From Synechococcus sp. MU1643 (GTDB taxonomy: Bacteria > Cyanobacteriota > Cyanobacteriia > PCC-6307 > Cyanobiaceae): DNA of 64,000 nt. The translations under genes and the position numbers were made by a program. The notes under the pieces are model-generated. The model was not told the DNA's origin. It saw only the letters and a list, made by a program, of their open reading frames with translations, and ran no database searches. Location: the NCBI RefSeq assembly GCF_020514095.1, contig NZ_VTKY01000004.1, forward strand, positions 1 to 64,000. Reading direction: 5' to 3'. This document shows, in pieces, positions 27,913-36,072 of the stretch (positions are counted from its first letter, which is position 1; every line of letters begins with the position of its first letter).

Positions 27913-29058
27913 ATGGTTTCATCCATGCCTTCCGCCTCCGACCTGCTGGAAGCTCGCCGCAGAGTTCTGGTCACCGGAGGTGCCGGCTTCATTGGCGGCG
28001 CCGTCGTGCGCAGGCTGCTGCGGGAGACCACAGTCACCGTCTTCAATCTCGACAAGATGGGCTATGCCAGCGACCTGTCCTCGATTGAGGAGGTGCTGAG
28101 CGAGCTGGGCGAAGCGGCGAACGATCGGCACAGGCTTCAGCAGGTAGATCTGACAGATGCAGCAGCCGTTGAGGCTGCGGTGCAGGAGGCCGACCCCGAT
28201 CTGGTGATGCACCTGGCAGCAGAAAGCCACGTGGATCGATCCATCTCCCGTCCTGGTGTGTTCGTCGAGAGCAACGTCAACGGCACCTACAACCTCCTTC
28301 AGGCAGTGCGGGGCCACTACGAGGGCTTGAGCGGTGAACGCCGGGACGCTTTCCGAATGCACCACATCAGCACCGATGAAGTCTTTGGTTCACTGGGCTC
28401 CGAGGGGCGCTTTTCGGAAACAACGCCCTACGACCCCCGCAGCCCCTACTCCGCAAGCAAGGCGGCAAGCGATCACCTGGTTCAGGCCTGGCACCACACC
28501 TTTGGGCTTCCCGTGGTGCTCACCAACTGCTCAAACAACTATGGCCCCTGGCAGTTCCCGGAAAAACTGATTCCCGTGGTCACCTTGAAGGCGGCTGAAT
28601 GTGAATCAATTCCTCTTTACGGCGATGGGCTGAATGTGCGGGATTGGTTGTACGTGGAAGACCACGTCGATGCACTGCTTCTGGCGGCCTGCCACGGAAC
28701 GTCGGGCCGCAGTTACTGCGTTGGCGGCCACGGTGAGCGCACCAACAAAGAGGTCGTTCATGCCATCTGCGAGCAGTTGGATCAGAGCTGCCCTTCATCA
28801 GCTCCCCACACGGACTTAATCACACCAGTCACCGACCGCCCAGGCCATGACCGCCGCTACGCGATTGACCCAAGCCGCATTAGCTCCGAACTTGGCTGGA
28901 CCCCTCGCCACGATGTGAAACAGGGTCTAGCGGAGACCGTGCGCTGGTACTTGTCCCACCAGGGGTGGTGCAAGAAAGTTCGCGAGCGGGCGGGATATGA
29001 CGGCAGCAGGTTGGGTATGGGAACGGTGGCAACTCACGGGACAACACCGGACCGTTGA
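27913..29058 (+). CDS. rfbB: dTDP-glucose 4,6-dehydratase
   Basis: The second step of the pathway, converting dTDP-glucose to the 4-keto-6-deoxy sugar with bound NAD+. The 381-residue protein has VLVTGGAGFIGGAVVR, LAAESHVDRSI, HHISTDEVFGSLG, YSASKAASDHLV (catalytic Tyr-x3-Lys) and NCSNNYGPWQFPEKL. The start is ATG 27913, with ATG 27925 an alternative; neither has a strong SD. The last 25 residues exceed most homologues. The gene order A-C-D-B differs from the common enterobacterial B-D-A-C. Confidence 0.95.
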   Translation: MVSSMPSASDLLEARRRVLVTGGAGFIGGAVVRRLLRETTVTVFNLDKMGYASDLSSIEEVLSELGEAANDRHRLQQVDLTDAAAVEAAVQEADPDLVMHLAAESHVDRSISRPGVFVESNVNGTYNLLQAVRGHYEGLSGERRDAFRMHHISTDEVFGSLGSEGRFSETTPYDPRSPYSASKAASDHLVQAWHHTFGLPVVLTNCSNNYGPWQFPEKLIPVVTLKAAECESIPLYGDGLNVRDWLYVEDHVDALLLAACHGTSGRSYCVGGHGERTNKEVVHAICEQLDQSCPSSAPHTDLITPVTDRPGHDRRYAIDPSRISSELGWTPRHDVKQGLAETVRWYLSHQGWCKKVRERAGYDGSRLGMGTVATHGTTPDR

Positions 29059-29132
29059 TTCAGATCGACGCCACGATCAAAGGACAGTGATCACGGATGA
29101 TCGAAGCACCGCTTGATCGCGCCGAGGAACCG

Positions 29133-30530
29133 ATGACGCTGCCGTTCAGGATTGAAACCGACAGCCTGGGTGGCATTGAGGTGGCGTCCGAAGCGCTCTG
29201 GGGAGCCCAGACCCAGCGGTCGCTTCAGAACTTCGCCATAAGCGACGAACGAATCCCACTCGAGATCATCCAGGCCCTGGCATGGATCAAGCGCTCCTGC
29301 GCAACGGTGAACGGCCAGCATGCGCTTCTGAGCCCTCAACAGGTTGACCTGATCTGCACGGCGGCGGATGCCATTGCCTCTGGCCAGCACAACGATCAGT
29401 TCCCGCTTCGGGTCTGGCAGACCGGAAGCGGAACCCAGACCAACATGAACATCAACGAGGTGATCAGCAATCTGGCGTCTCAGGCCTCAGGCACCGCCCT
29501 CGGCAGTCACAGCCCAGTGCACCCGAATGACCACGTCAATCGGTCGCAATCCACCAATGATGTATTTCCCGCAGCCATCCATGTCGCCGCGGCCAAGCAA
29601 CTGAAGGATGGGCTGCTGCCAGCGCTCAATTCCCTGGTTCAGGCCTTGGATGCCAAAGCCCAGGCCTGGATGCCAATCGTCAAGATTGGCCGCACCCATC
29701 TGCAGGATGCGGTGCCCCTGCGTCTTGGCGATGAAGTCGCCGCTTGGCGTGATCAACTCAAACAAGCCCAGGCTTGGCTGGAGGACTGTCTGGCCAGCCT
29801 CGGCGATCTCCCTCTTGGGGGCACCGCGGTGGGCACAGGATTGAACACACCGCCGGGCTTCCGTCATGCCGTGGCGGAGGCGCTGAGCCGGGTCGCTGGC
29901 GTCGAGGTCCGTCCTGCTGACAACCTCTTCGCGGTGATGGCCGGCCATGACGCCCTCGTCCATGCGATGGGCCAACTTCGTCTGCTGGCGGTGGCCCTGC
30001 TCCGCATCGCCAACGACGTGCGTCTGCTCGGGTGTGGCCCCAGGGCGGGTCTAGGGGAGTTGCGGCTTCCCGCCAACGAACCCGGCAGCTCGATCATGCC
30101 GGGGAAAATCAATCCCACCCAGTGCGAAGCCATCGCCATGGTCTGCACCCAGGTGATCGGACTCGATGGAGCCGTGGCAGCAGCCGGCGCCGGCGGCCAT
30201 CTGCAGATGAATGTCTATAAGCCCTTGATCGGCTTCAACCTGCTGCAGTCGATCCGCATGCTCAAGGACGCCATGACCAGCTTCCGCCAGAACTTGGTGG
30301 AGGGCTTGGAGCCGGATCAGGAACAGATTCAGCGGTTCGTTGATCGCTCCTTGATGCTGGTCACCGCTTTGACCCCGAGCATCGGTTACGAGAAGGCCAG
30401 TGCCATCGCTCAGCATGCCCACGATCAGGGGCTGACTCTGAAGCAGGCGGCCTTGGAGCTGGGCCACATCACCCCAGCAGACTTTGATCAGCAGGTGAAT
30501 CCCGGCGCCATGGCCGCTCCGGAAGCCTGA
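29133..30530 (+). CDS. fumC: Fumarate hydratase class II
   Basis: Interconverts fumarate and malate; the iron-independent class II type. The protein has LWGAQTQRSLQNF, TGSGTQTNMNINEVISN, HPNDHVNRSQSTNDVFP, GRTHLQDAVPLRLG and GSSIMPGKINPTQCEA, the last being the signature loop with the catalytic Ser. I choose ATG 29133 because GAGGA lies 6 nt upstream and it gives 465 residues, near the usual 460-470. An upstream ATG at 29097 would add 12 residues. It ends 2 nt before the convergent helicase gene. Confidence 0.96.
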   Translation: MTLPFRIETDSLGGIEVASEALWGAQTQRSLQNFAISDERIPLEIIQALAWIKRSCATVNGQHALLSPQQVDLICTAADAIASGQHNDQFPLRVWQTGSGTQTNMNINEVISNLASQASGTALGSHSPVHPNDHVNRSQSTNDVFPAAIHVAAAKQLKDGLLPALNSLVQALDAKAQAWMPIVKIGRTHLQDAVPLRLGDEVAAWRDQLKQAQAWLEDCLASLGDLPLGGTAVGTGLNTPPGFRHAVAEALSRVAGVEVRPADNLFAVMAGHDALVHAMGQLRLLAVALLRIANDVRLLGCGPRAGLGELRLPANEPGSSIMPGKINPTQCEAIAMVCTQVIGLDGAVAAAGAGGHLQMNVYKPLIGFNLLQSIRMLKDAMTSFRQNLVEGLEPDQEQIQRFVDRSLMLVTALTPSIGYEKASAIAQHAHDQGLTLKQAALELGHITPADFDQQVNPGAMAAPEA

Positions 30531-30532
30531 GC

Positions 30533-33307
30533 TCAGACCGCCCGTTCCGTTGCCGGGTTGAGCGCAGCGGAGGGCGGCACCAGATCCTGGGCCTCTGCCA
30601 CGGGGAAGCGGTTGATCGCTTTCAATGCCGTACGGGCATGGCTGCGCAATTGCTCGCTGATCGCTTCGCAGTAGGGCACCTGGGCCAGAAGATCCACAGT
30701 GCGGCGCATGATCCGCACCACATCACCCTCGTCCAAGGACGTGTTGGCGATGAGATCGCTCCAGGACGTTCCCCGCGCCCAGGCATCCACAAGACCCATG
30801 AGCTCGGGTTCCCACCAGGCCGGCACCACCACACCAGCGCGTTCCTGGGCCCGTAGCAGCTCGCGACGAAGACCCGACAGATCCTGGAGAGCTTCCTCAG
30901 CCGCCGCAGGCGGCGGGAAGCCACTCCACAGGTCGGGGCGGTTGACCTCTGTGCTGATCGCCTCGAACACCGCCGCCAGGTCTGGGGGGGAGAGGTCATC
31001 GAGATGCCCACTCATCAGAGCCAGCCCCAGCCAGAGTTCGTTGTCGCCTCGCAAGGCAGCAACAGTGCGGCCAATCTCTGTGGGATCTAGCTCATCAAGA
31101 CATCCGAAGTGCTGCAGGATCTCCATCAAGGCCAGGAAGGTCTCCCAGTGACGGTTGGCCCGCTGATGCAGCAGCTGCTGCCGTTCGGCAATCTCCAGTT
31201 CCAGATCTTCCATGCGCCGGCGGTGCTTCTTCAGCTGTTTGCGATCTCCCCAGCGATGGGCCGGATGCTGCTCCTGCTCCTGCTCGAGATCCCGCACCAG
31301 CCGGGCCTGCGTCAACACCTCCCCAGCCAGGTCGTATTGCGGGGTGGTCATGTCGTGGCGCCGGGCCATGTGGGCCACGGCTAACGCCAAACCCCCGCTG
31401 GCCTGATCGCCATGGCGCAACTCGCCGGAACGGGACAACTCCGGGATCTCCAGCCCGTCCACCTGCAGACAACTGAGCTCCGCGTGGATGCTCACCACGG
31501 CCTGGCAAGGCAGCAGGATCCAGACATTTTCATCAGTCAGGCAGAGCAGCAGCGGGAACTGACCGGGCCCCTTCACCTTCTCAACGATCACCGCGGGCGC
31601 GACTCGCCCCCGCAGCTGATGCGATTTGAGGCTGACCAGGGTGCCGGTGCTGGCGAACTGCAGGGCCATCGTCAGCTCGTTGGCCAGCGTCTCCTCGGCC
31701 TGCTGCTGAAGAATGCGGAGCAAGCGCCGTTCTTCGCGGAGCCGCCCACGCATTTTTTCGTAGTCCTCAAAGTCTTTCCAGGGGATGTCGCCGGCGACGC
31801 CCTCCATCTGGCTGAGTTGCAACCTCAGCTGGGAGAGGTTCTCCTCATCTTCCACGAGGTCAAGCCCCGCCAGATAGCGGCCAAAACTGCGCTCGACCAG
31901 CTCCCTGGCCTTGGCCAAATCGTGGCGCTGCAGCAGGTTCAGAACCATGCCGTAGCTGGGGGTGAACTGGCTCACCAGGGGGTCGGCAGGACTCGTTGCC
32001 AGCTGACCTGCTTCACGCACACCTTCGAACCTGCTTTGCACTGTCACGACGTAGCCCTGGGTGTCGAGGCCACGCCGCCCGGCCCGACCGGCCATCTGGA
32101 GGAACTCACTGCCCATCAGGGAGCGATGCCCCCGTTCGGTGCGCTTGGAGAGGGCCGCAATCACCGTGCTGCGGGCCGGCATGTTGATGCCCGCCGCCAG
32201 GGTCTCCGTGGCAAAGACCACCTTCACCAACCCCTGCTGGAAGAGCTCCTCGATCAACTCCTTCCAGGCGGGCAGAACACCGGCATGGTGGGCAGCGATG
32301 CCCCGCAGCAGCGCATCAGCGTGAATTCCATCCCGAACGGCCTCGGGGTTGTCATGGCTGTAAGCGGTTAAGCGCTCCTTGATGCGCGCCTGCTCCTCTT
32401 GGGTTACCAGGCACTGCACCCCCAGATCCCGGACCGCCTTGTCACAACCGCGGCGGCTGAAGATGAAATAGATGGCAGGAAGCATCTGCCGCTCGGCCAT
32501 CTGGGCCACAACGAAGCTGATCGGCGGTGGCTCCGGTTGCGGCGGCCTCTGGGAACGCCCTTTGCGCTTGTGCCCCTTGGGGGCGCGCCAGACCTTGCAG
32601 TTGGGATGCAAACCCGTGCCGGCGTCATTCAAAAGCGGGTGCAGACCCTTGGCACTACAGAAGCTGAACTGCAGCGGCACCGGCCGGTGATCACTCATCA
32701 CCAACGTGGTCGGACCATGAACCTTCTCGATCCAGTCGGTCAGCTGCCCGGCATTGGCCACGGTGGCAGAGAGCGCCACCAGCTGCACCTTGGGAAGGCA
32801 GTGAATGATCGACTCCTCCCAGACCGTGCCCCGCTGAGAGTCGTTCATGTAGTGGCACTCATCGAGCACCACCGCTTCCACATCAGCCAGGGGATCGTCG
32901 TGCTCATCCGCCTCGGCGTAGAGCATGTTGCGGAAGATCTCCGTGGTCATCACCACGATGGAGGCCTCGCGATTCACGCTGAGGTCACCTGTCATCAAAC
33001 CCACGTTCTCCGCACCGAACTGATCACGGAAGTCGCGCAGTTTCTGGTTGGAAAGAGCCTTCAGCGGTGTGGTGTAGAAGACCTTCTGGCCGTGGGCTAG
33101 GGCGCGATGAATGGCGTATTCCCCGATCAGCGTTTTGCCGGATCCCGTGGGTGCACTGACCACGACCGAATGTCCTTGGTTGAGGGCATCCATTGCTTCC
33201 AGCTGGAAATCATCCAGCTGGAAAGAAAAGATTTCTGAGGAATTCAGTGGAGCACTGCGATCGACATCGGGCTCTGATCGGGGCGTGGCCGGTGTCGATT
33301 GGGTCAT
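30533..33307 (-). CDS. Ski2-like DEAD/DEAH-box RNA helicase
   Basis: A 924-residue superfamily 2 helicase. Visible motifs: Q-like FQLEAMDALNQGHSVVVSAPTGSGKTLIGE (motif I), TTPLKALSNQKLRDF (Ia), VLDECHYMNDSQRGTVWEE (motif II, DECH), ALSATVAN (III), TETLAAGINMPARSTV (V) and MAGRAGRRG (VI). The C-terminal half (from about 500) resembles the Ski2/Mtr4 helical region and has no nuclease domain. Cyanobacteria usually carry one such gene; an RNA processing or turnover role is inferred. The start is ATG 33307 (preceded by an in-frame TTG at 33310). Confidence 0.93.
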   Translation of the reverse strand: MTQSTPATPRSEPDVDRSAPLNSSEIFSFQLDDFQLEAMDALNQGHSVVVSAPTGSGKTLIGEYAIHRALAHGQKVFYTTPLKALSNQKLRDFRDQFGAENVGLMTGDLSVNREASIVVMTTEIFRNMLYAEADEHDDPLADVEAVVLDECHYMNDSQRGTVWEESIIHCLPKVQLVALSATVANAGQLTDWIEKVHGPTTLVMSDHRPVPLQFSFCSAKGLHPLLNDAGTGLHPNCKVWRAPKGHKRKGRSQRPPQPEPPPISFVVAQMAERQMLPAIYFIFSRRGCDKAVRDLGVQCLVTQEEQARIKERLTAYSHDNPEAVRDGIHADALLRGIAAHHAGVLPAWKELIEELFQQGLVKVVFATETLAAGINMPARSTVIAALSKRTERGHRSLMGSEFLQMAGRAGRRGLDTQGYVVTVQSRFEGVREAGQLATSPADPLVSQFTPSYGMVLNLLQRHDLAKARELVERSFGRYLAGLDLVEDEENLSQLRLQLSQMEGVAGDIPWKDFEDYEKMRGRLREERRLLRILQQQAEETLANELTMALQFASTGTLVSLKSHQLRGRVAPAVIVEKVKGPGQFPLLLCLTDENVWILLPCQAVVSIHAELSCLQVDGLEIPELSRSGELRHGDQASGGLALAVAHMARRHDMTTPQYDLAGEVLTQARLVRDLEQEQEQHPAHRWGDRKQLKKHRRRMEDLELEIAERQQLLHQRANRHWETFLALMEILQHFGCLDELDPTEIGRTVAALRGDNELWLGLALMSGHLDDLSPPDLAAVFEAISTEVNRPDLWSGFPPPAAAEEALQDLSGLRRELLRAQERAGVVVPAWWEPELMGLVDAWARGTSWSDLIANTSLDEGDVVRIMRRTVDLLAQVPYCEAISEQLRSHARTALKAINRFPVAEAQDLVPPSAALNPATERAV

Positions 33308-33454
33308 CAATTGATCTTAAGGAGCCTGGCTGAGCTCTCTTTTCCAACAAGCGATAAGCCACGCCAATGCAATCAATCAGATGCGCCGACCTCCTTTGAC
33401 GAAACCGAGGCAAATCATGAAAAATAATGGGGAGAATGCTTCGAGCCCTGGTGA

Positions 33455-33474
33455 GCCCACCCGGGCTTTTTTTG
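33455..33474 (+). terminator. Terminator-like hairpin upstream of a small ORF
   Basis: AGCCC / GGGCT with loop ACCC is followed by seven T on the plus strand. No plus-strand protein gene ends just before it, since the helicase upstream reads the other way. It may therefore end a short non-coding transcript starting somewhere in 33311-33440. That gap of about 240 nt contains no other convincing feature. Confidence 0.6.
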
Positions 33475-33552
33475 TGCCTGCCTCTGCACAAGAGAAGGGT
33501 GACAGGGGCACTCCGCCAGTGCCATGACAGAGGAGTACAAGCACCACTGCCT

Positions 33553-33783
33553 GTGACCAGCACTCAGCTCACCAAGCCGCGGCCGGCTGAAGACACCCTG
33601 ATAGATGCCCTGCGGGGCTGCCGCGATGTTCAGGAGCTGAAGGCCCTCGAACATCGCCTGGCATCCACCACCGATGCCCCCCCGCTGTTCAACTGGATCT
33701 GTGATCTGCTCGTGGCACGACGCATCTCCCGCGGCCTCGCGGCCCGACTCCTGCTCGAACTCCATGAAGAGGGCTCGATCTAG
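33553..33783 (+). CDS. Hypothetical small protein (76 aa)
   Basis: A 76-residue soluble protein from GTG 33553 to TAG 33781-33783. It has a helical, leucine-rich composition (AEDTLIDALRGCRDVQELKALEHR and FNWICDLLVARR). I do not recognise a family. Upstream in-frame codons to 33427 run through a terminator hairpin and look unlike coding sequence, hence the internal start. It marks the left edge of the small-ORF region. Confidence 0.55.
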   Translation: MTSTQLTKPRPAEDTLIDALRGCRDVQELKALEHRLASTTDAPPLFNWICDLLVARRISRGLAARLLLELHEEGSI

Positions 33784-34126
33784 GGCGACCGACTCCTCCA
33801 GACGGCGGCAAGAGCCGAGGTAAACACCTTGAAAGTGATCGGGGCAGCATCGAGAAATACGGAGGTGCGCCACCCATCAAGGCTGACCGCCTTGCTGTGC
33901 CTGCTTCGACGTGGTGCTGGCCGACAAGCTGGATGCGTTCGTTCTGGTGTGGCGCCGCTCCACCGGAAACCGCTTCAAGGGCCCCCACCATCGACCAGGA
34001 GACCGGCAAATTCAGACAGGATCCTAGAGCGGGTGTCGCCAAACGCCACCTTTACGGGAATGCGCCTGGCGCCGATACAGCAGGCCATCCACCTCAGGCC
34101 GAGGTCTCAGCTAGCTAGCCAATAAG
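33784..34126. other. Gap without a convincing gene
   Basis: About 340 nt with several short open frames on both strands, none with a good start, Shine-Dalgarno or protein-like composition. One frame around 33900-34028 (reading CFDVVLADKLDAFVLVWRR...) looks vaguely protein-like but lacks a start and ends at TAG, so it could be a gene remnant. Confidence 0.4.
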
Positions 34127-34237
34127 TCAAACGATCTCTTTACGGCCAGCCTTGATCTTCTCTTTGGCCGTCATGAGGCCGTAGACGAGCAAGCCGAGAA
34201 GAGCGATGTTCACGCCGATGAAGAACATCATGTCCAT
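34127..34237 (-). CDS. Single-pass membrane microprotein (36 aa)
   Basis: From ATG 34237 to TGA 34127-34129 the frame encodes 36 residues. A hydrophobic segment (MMFFIGVNIALLGLLVYGLM) is followed by a basic tail (TAKEKIKAGRKEIV). This is the layout of small thylakoid or plasma membrane subunits of cyanobacteria, but I do not recognise it as a named photosystem or cytochrome subunit. Two further in-frame ATG codons lie within the first four positions. No operon partner is evident. Confidence 0.6.
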   Translation of the reverse strand: MDMMFFIGVNIALLGLLVYGLMTAKEKIKAGRKEIV

Positions 34238-34284
34238 GGTCTTGTGGCGACTTCGCCCGTGATAGGCGGGAAACGCAAGCCGGC

Positions 34285-34650
34285 CTACCCGTCAGAAGAC
34301 TCATTAATTCTGAGGGGAGGGCAACGGTTGCCGCAATTGGAAAGCAGTGCACCGCATGGGTAGCGGCGAAACGGTGGCGACACGAAGGAGCAGTGGGATG
34401 CGCTCAAGACACGATCCAGCCAGCGAGTCAGCTTCTTAAAAGACGGGCCTTTCCGAGTGGTCTTGGCCTTGGGAACGCACATTGCGTGTACAGCTGAGCC
34501 AGCCGCGTACTTCGCAGCAACTTCAGATAGTTCGATTGTCTTGCCGCACACTCGGCATGGGAGCTTTTTGACCAAGTGGGGATGCCTAACCCTCTTGTTA
34601 GAGGTAGCCCTACAACGATCGAAAAAGCCAGTTGTCGATACCGGCGTCAC
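34285..34650 (-). CDS. Putative small zinc-binding protein
   Basis: The frame from GTG 34650 gives up to 121 residues. The middle (about 28-75) looks genuine: KKLPCRVCGKTIELSEVAAK has a CxxC pair, and SAVHAMCVPK places a His and Cys 26-30 residues later, a pattern fitting a small zinc-binding knuckle. The last 40 residues are low quality (Cys/Pro-rich), so the true protein may be shorter or the 3' end degraded. Start and function are uncertain. Confidence 0.45.
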   Translation of the reverse strand: MTPVSTTGFFDRCRATSNKRVRHPHLVKKLPCRVCGKTIELSEVAAKYAAGSAVHAMCVPKAKTTRKGPSFKKLTRWLDRVLSASHCSFVSPPFRRYPCGALLSNCGNRCPPLRINESSDG

Positions 34651-34677
34651 GAATTGAGTGAATACTGACTTTGTGAC

Positions 34678-34810
34678 TCACTTCGTCGCCAGGTTTTCAA
34701 CCTTGGCCTCAGCCTTTTGACGGCTGCGCCAGCTTGTTGAGATTCAGGGCTTCGAGAGCCACGCCGAAGCTGCAAAAGAAGGCGATCAGGTCTTGGCTGG
34801 TGATGGACAC
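34678..34810 (-). pseudogene. Frameshifted mini-gene (about 43 aa if repaired)
   Basis: From GTG 34810 the frame reads SITSQDLIAFFCSFGVALEA then LNLNKLAQ and, after four more residues, stops at TGA 34709-34711. Removing one C near 34720 (CAGCCGTCAAAAG to CAGCGTCAAAAG) joins it to a second frame reading QKAEAKVENLATK and ending at TGA 34678-34680. Both halves look like protein, with an amphipathic N-terminal helix and a charged C-terminal helix. This suggests a single-base insertion in a small gene. It could also be a sequencing error. Confidence 0.5.
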
Positions 34811-34863
34811 AAAGACCCAAGGATCTCGTTACGGGATGTAACGAATGCTCGTAGCATGGCGGC

Positions 34864-35040
34864 ATGAGTCTTCTTAAAAGAGCTCCAGCAAACCTCGCCT
34901 ATTTGGGCGGCGGCATGATCGTCGCGGTCAGGGCATTGGAAGTTTTTGTTGGCGGCGCCAATGCTGGTGACTACCCTCTCAGCAAATCAACTAAAGCACC
35001 CTCCATACAGGCTCATCAAAAAACTGAAGTCAAGTCCTGA
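34864..35040 (+). CDS. Hypothetical small protein (58 aa)
   Basis: ATG 34864 to TGA 35040, 58 residues. A short basic start (MSLLKRAPANLAYLGGG) leads into a mildly hydrophobic segment (MIVAVRALEVFVGGANAG) and a polar Lys/Ser tail. No family is recognised. The next ORF starts 2 nt after its stop, so the pair is probably one transcription unit ending at the hairpin at 35251-35284. Confidence 0.45.
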   Translation: MSLLKRAPANLAYLGGGMIVAVRALEVFVGGANAGDYPLSKSTKAPSIQAHQKTEVKS

Positions 35041-35042
35041 CG

Positions 35043-35240
35043 ATGTCTATTGATGCCCGATGCCAAGAACAGCAAGCAGCTGCTGATCGCATGTTCATGG
35101 ACTTCAAATACACCCGCCCTGGCTCGAAAGAGCAGCTACAGGCCTTAGCCACTCTGAGCTTTCTCATAGGGATGTGGGCCGATTTCCTCACTGCCGAGGA
35201 GAAGAGAATGGATCAAGTATTAGCCCTAGAAGGCCGCTGA
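35043..35240 (+). CDS. Hypothetical small protein (65 aa)
   Basis: ATG 35043 to TGA 35240, 65 residues, soluble and helical (CQEQQAAADRMFMDFKYTRP, then LQALATLSFLIGMWADFL and a charged end). No family is recognised. It lies 2 nt after the previous ORF and 10 nt before a strong hairpin, which supports it being a real 3'-terminal gene of a small operon. Confidence 0.55.
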   Translation: MSIDARCQEQQAAADRMFMDFKYTRPGSKEQLQALATLSFLIGMWADFLTAEEKRMDQVLALEGR

Positions 35241-35250
35241 TCAGTCGCGA

Positions 35251-35284
35251 GCCAAGCCCCTGCTAATGCAGGGGCTTGGCTTAT
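35251..35284. terminator. Bidirectional terminator-like hairpin with a perfect 13-bp stem
   Basis: GCCAAGCCCCTGC and GCAGGGGCTTGGC pair perfectly around the loop TAAT. It sits between two converging small ORFs, 10 nt after the plus-strand stop and about 8 nt past the minus-strand stop. T-runs are poor on both sides (TTAT on plus), so its strength must come from the stem. Confidence 0.7.
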
Positions 35285-35288
35285 CAGC

Positions 35289-35453
35289 TCAGGCAACAGA
35301 GATGCTGTGAGGTGCAGCGGGATAGCTCGTTGGCATGGGATCTACCTCTCCTTCTGCCATCGCTTTGGCGCGCCGGTACATCTGGCTACTAGTAGCCCCT
35401 TGAGCTCCCATGGCGGCTGCAACAACTGCCCAGTTCTTAGTTTCGGAGGTCAT
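35289..35453 (-). CDS. Hypothetical small protein (54 aa)
   Basis: ATG 35453 to TGA 35289-35291, 54 residues: TSETKNWAVVAAAMGAQGAT then SSQMYRRAKAMAEGEVDPMP and a Pro/Ser tail. The first half could form a short helix-turn-helix-like unit (MGAQGATSSQMYRRAKAM), but that is a guess. Upstream in-frame codons to 35537 look non-coding. It shares the hairpin terminator with the convergent pair. Confidence 0.45.
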   Translation of the reverse strand: MTSETKNWAVVAAAMGAQGATSSQMYRRAKAMAEGEVDPMPTSYPAAPHSISVA

Positions 35454-35632
35454 TGACTTCAGAAAATTCGACCCATGAACCATCGCCAAATAGCTCCTTA
35501 TGCCGTGACGGAGGCATCCGCACAGCAGACCTCTCACAGAAAGAGAAAGCAGTGGCTATGGCGCACCTGTATCAGGCCCTACGTCAAGCAATTTCGAGCA
35601 TCTGTAATAATTCAAAAAGTTGCCTCTGCTGA

Positions 35633-35821
35633 ATGCACGAGGAAATAGTTGCGAGCCTTCACCTTGATTTGCGCTCTCTCAAGCTTGAGTACAAGACAAC
35701 CTGCGATGCGTTGAGAAATTGGCCTGGCGGACCTGCAGAGGAGCAAGAATTTCTCGAGTACAAAAAACAAGAGCTTTTTCGAGCCTTAGTCGAGCACACC
35801 TTCCATGACGAACCTGTCTGA
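35633..35821 (+). CDS. Hypothetical small protein (62 aa)
   Basis: ATG 35633 to TGA 35821, 62 residues, acidic and helical: EEIVASLHLDLRSLKLEYKT then CDALRNWPGGPAEEQEFLEY and a KKQELFRALVEHTF end. The composition is protein-like and the surrounding DNA is visibly AT-richer than the flanks. No family is recognised. Confidence 0.5.
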   Translation: MHEEIVASLHLDLRSLKLEYKTTCDALRNWPGGPAEEQEFLEYKKQELFRALVEHTFHDEPV

Positions 35822-36072
35822 TTGTTTGACAACTCCTGAAGTGTCATAGGCACTGGGCATTCAACTGGCAGAAGGACGTGGGGTGGGCACCAAAAGCGTG
35901 TTATGCCAGCAGGTTTCACCTGGTGATCATGTCTATAGAAGCAAAAGGTTTTTATGGATCGCCGCCGTACTTCTGGAGATTTCATCAAGGCATATCAGGC
36001 AGTTAATTGACACCCAGCAGTAATCAGGTTGCCATCACCGCAGGTTGCACCCAAAACCACTTACGCCTCAGA
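35822..36072. other. AT-richer spacer at the end of the small-ORF region
   Basis: About 250 nt with no convincing gene. Two overlapping tiny frames (from ATG 35928 and ATG 35954, 24 and 18 codons) are too short to support. It separates the small ORFs from the SBF transporter gene. Confidence 0.4.

Noticed and set aside
33418-33528. A 36-codon frame starting with a GAGG 7 nt upstream
   Set aside because: It runs through the terminator hairpin at 33455-33474, so a translated gene there is unlikely.
33829-34125. A 98-codon frame on the plus strand in the small-ORF island
   Set aside because: Arg/Pro-rich translation without a credible start; it looks like random GC-rich sequence.
35558-35632. 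A 24-codon frame (MAHLYQALRQ...) just before the 62-aa ORF
   Set aside because: Too short, no SD and no conserved partner; not supportable by eye.
35928-36012. Two overlapping frames of 24 and 18 codons
   Set aside because: Both are short and mutually overlapping; no independent evidence.
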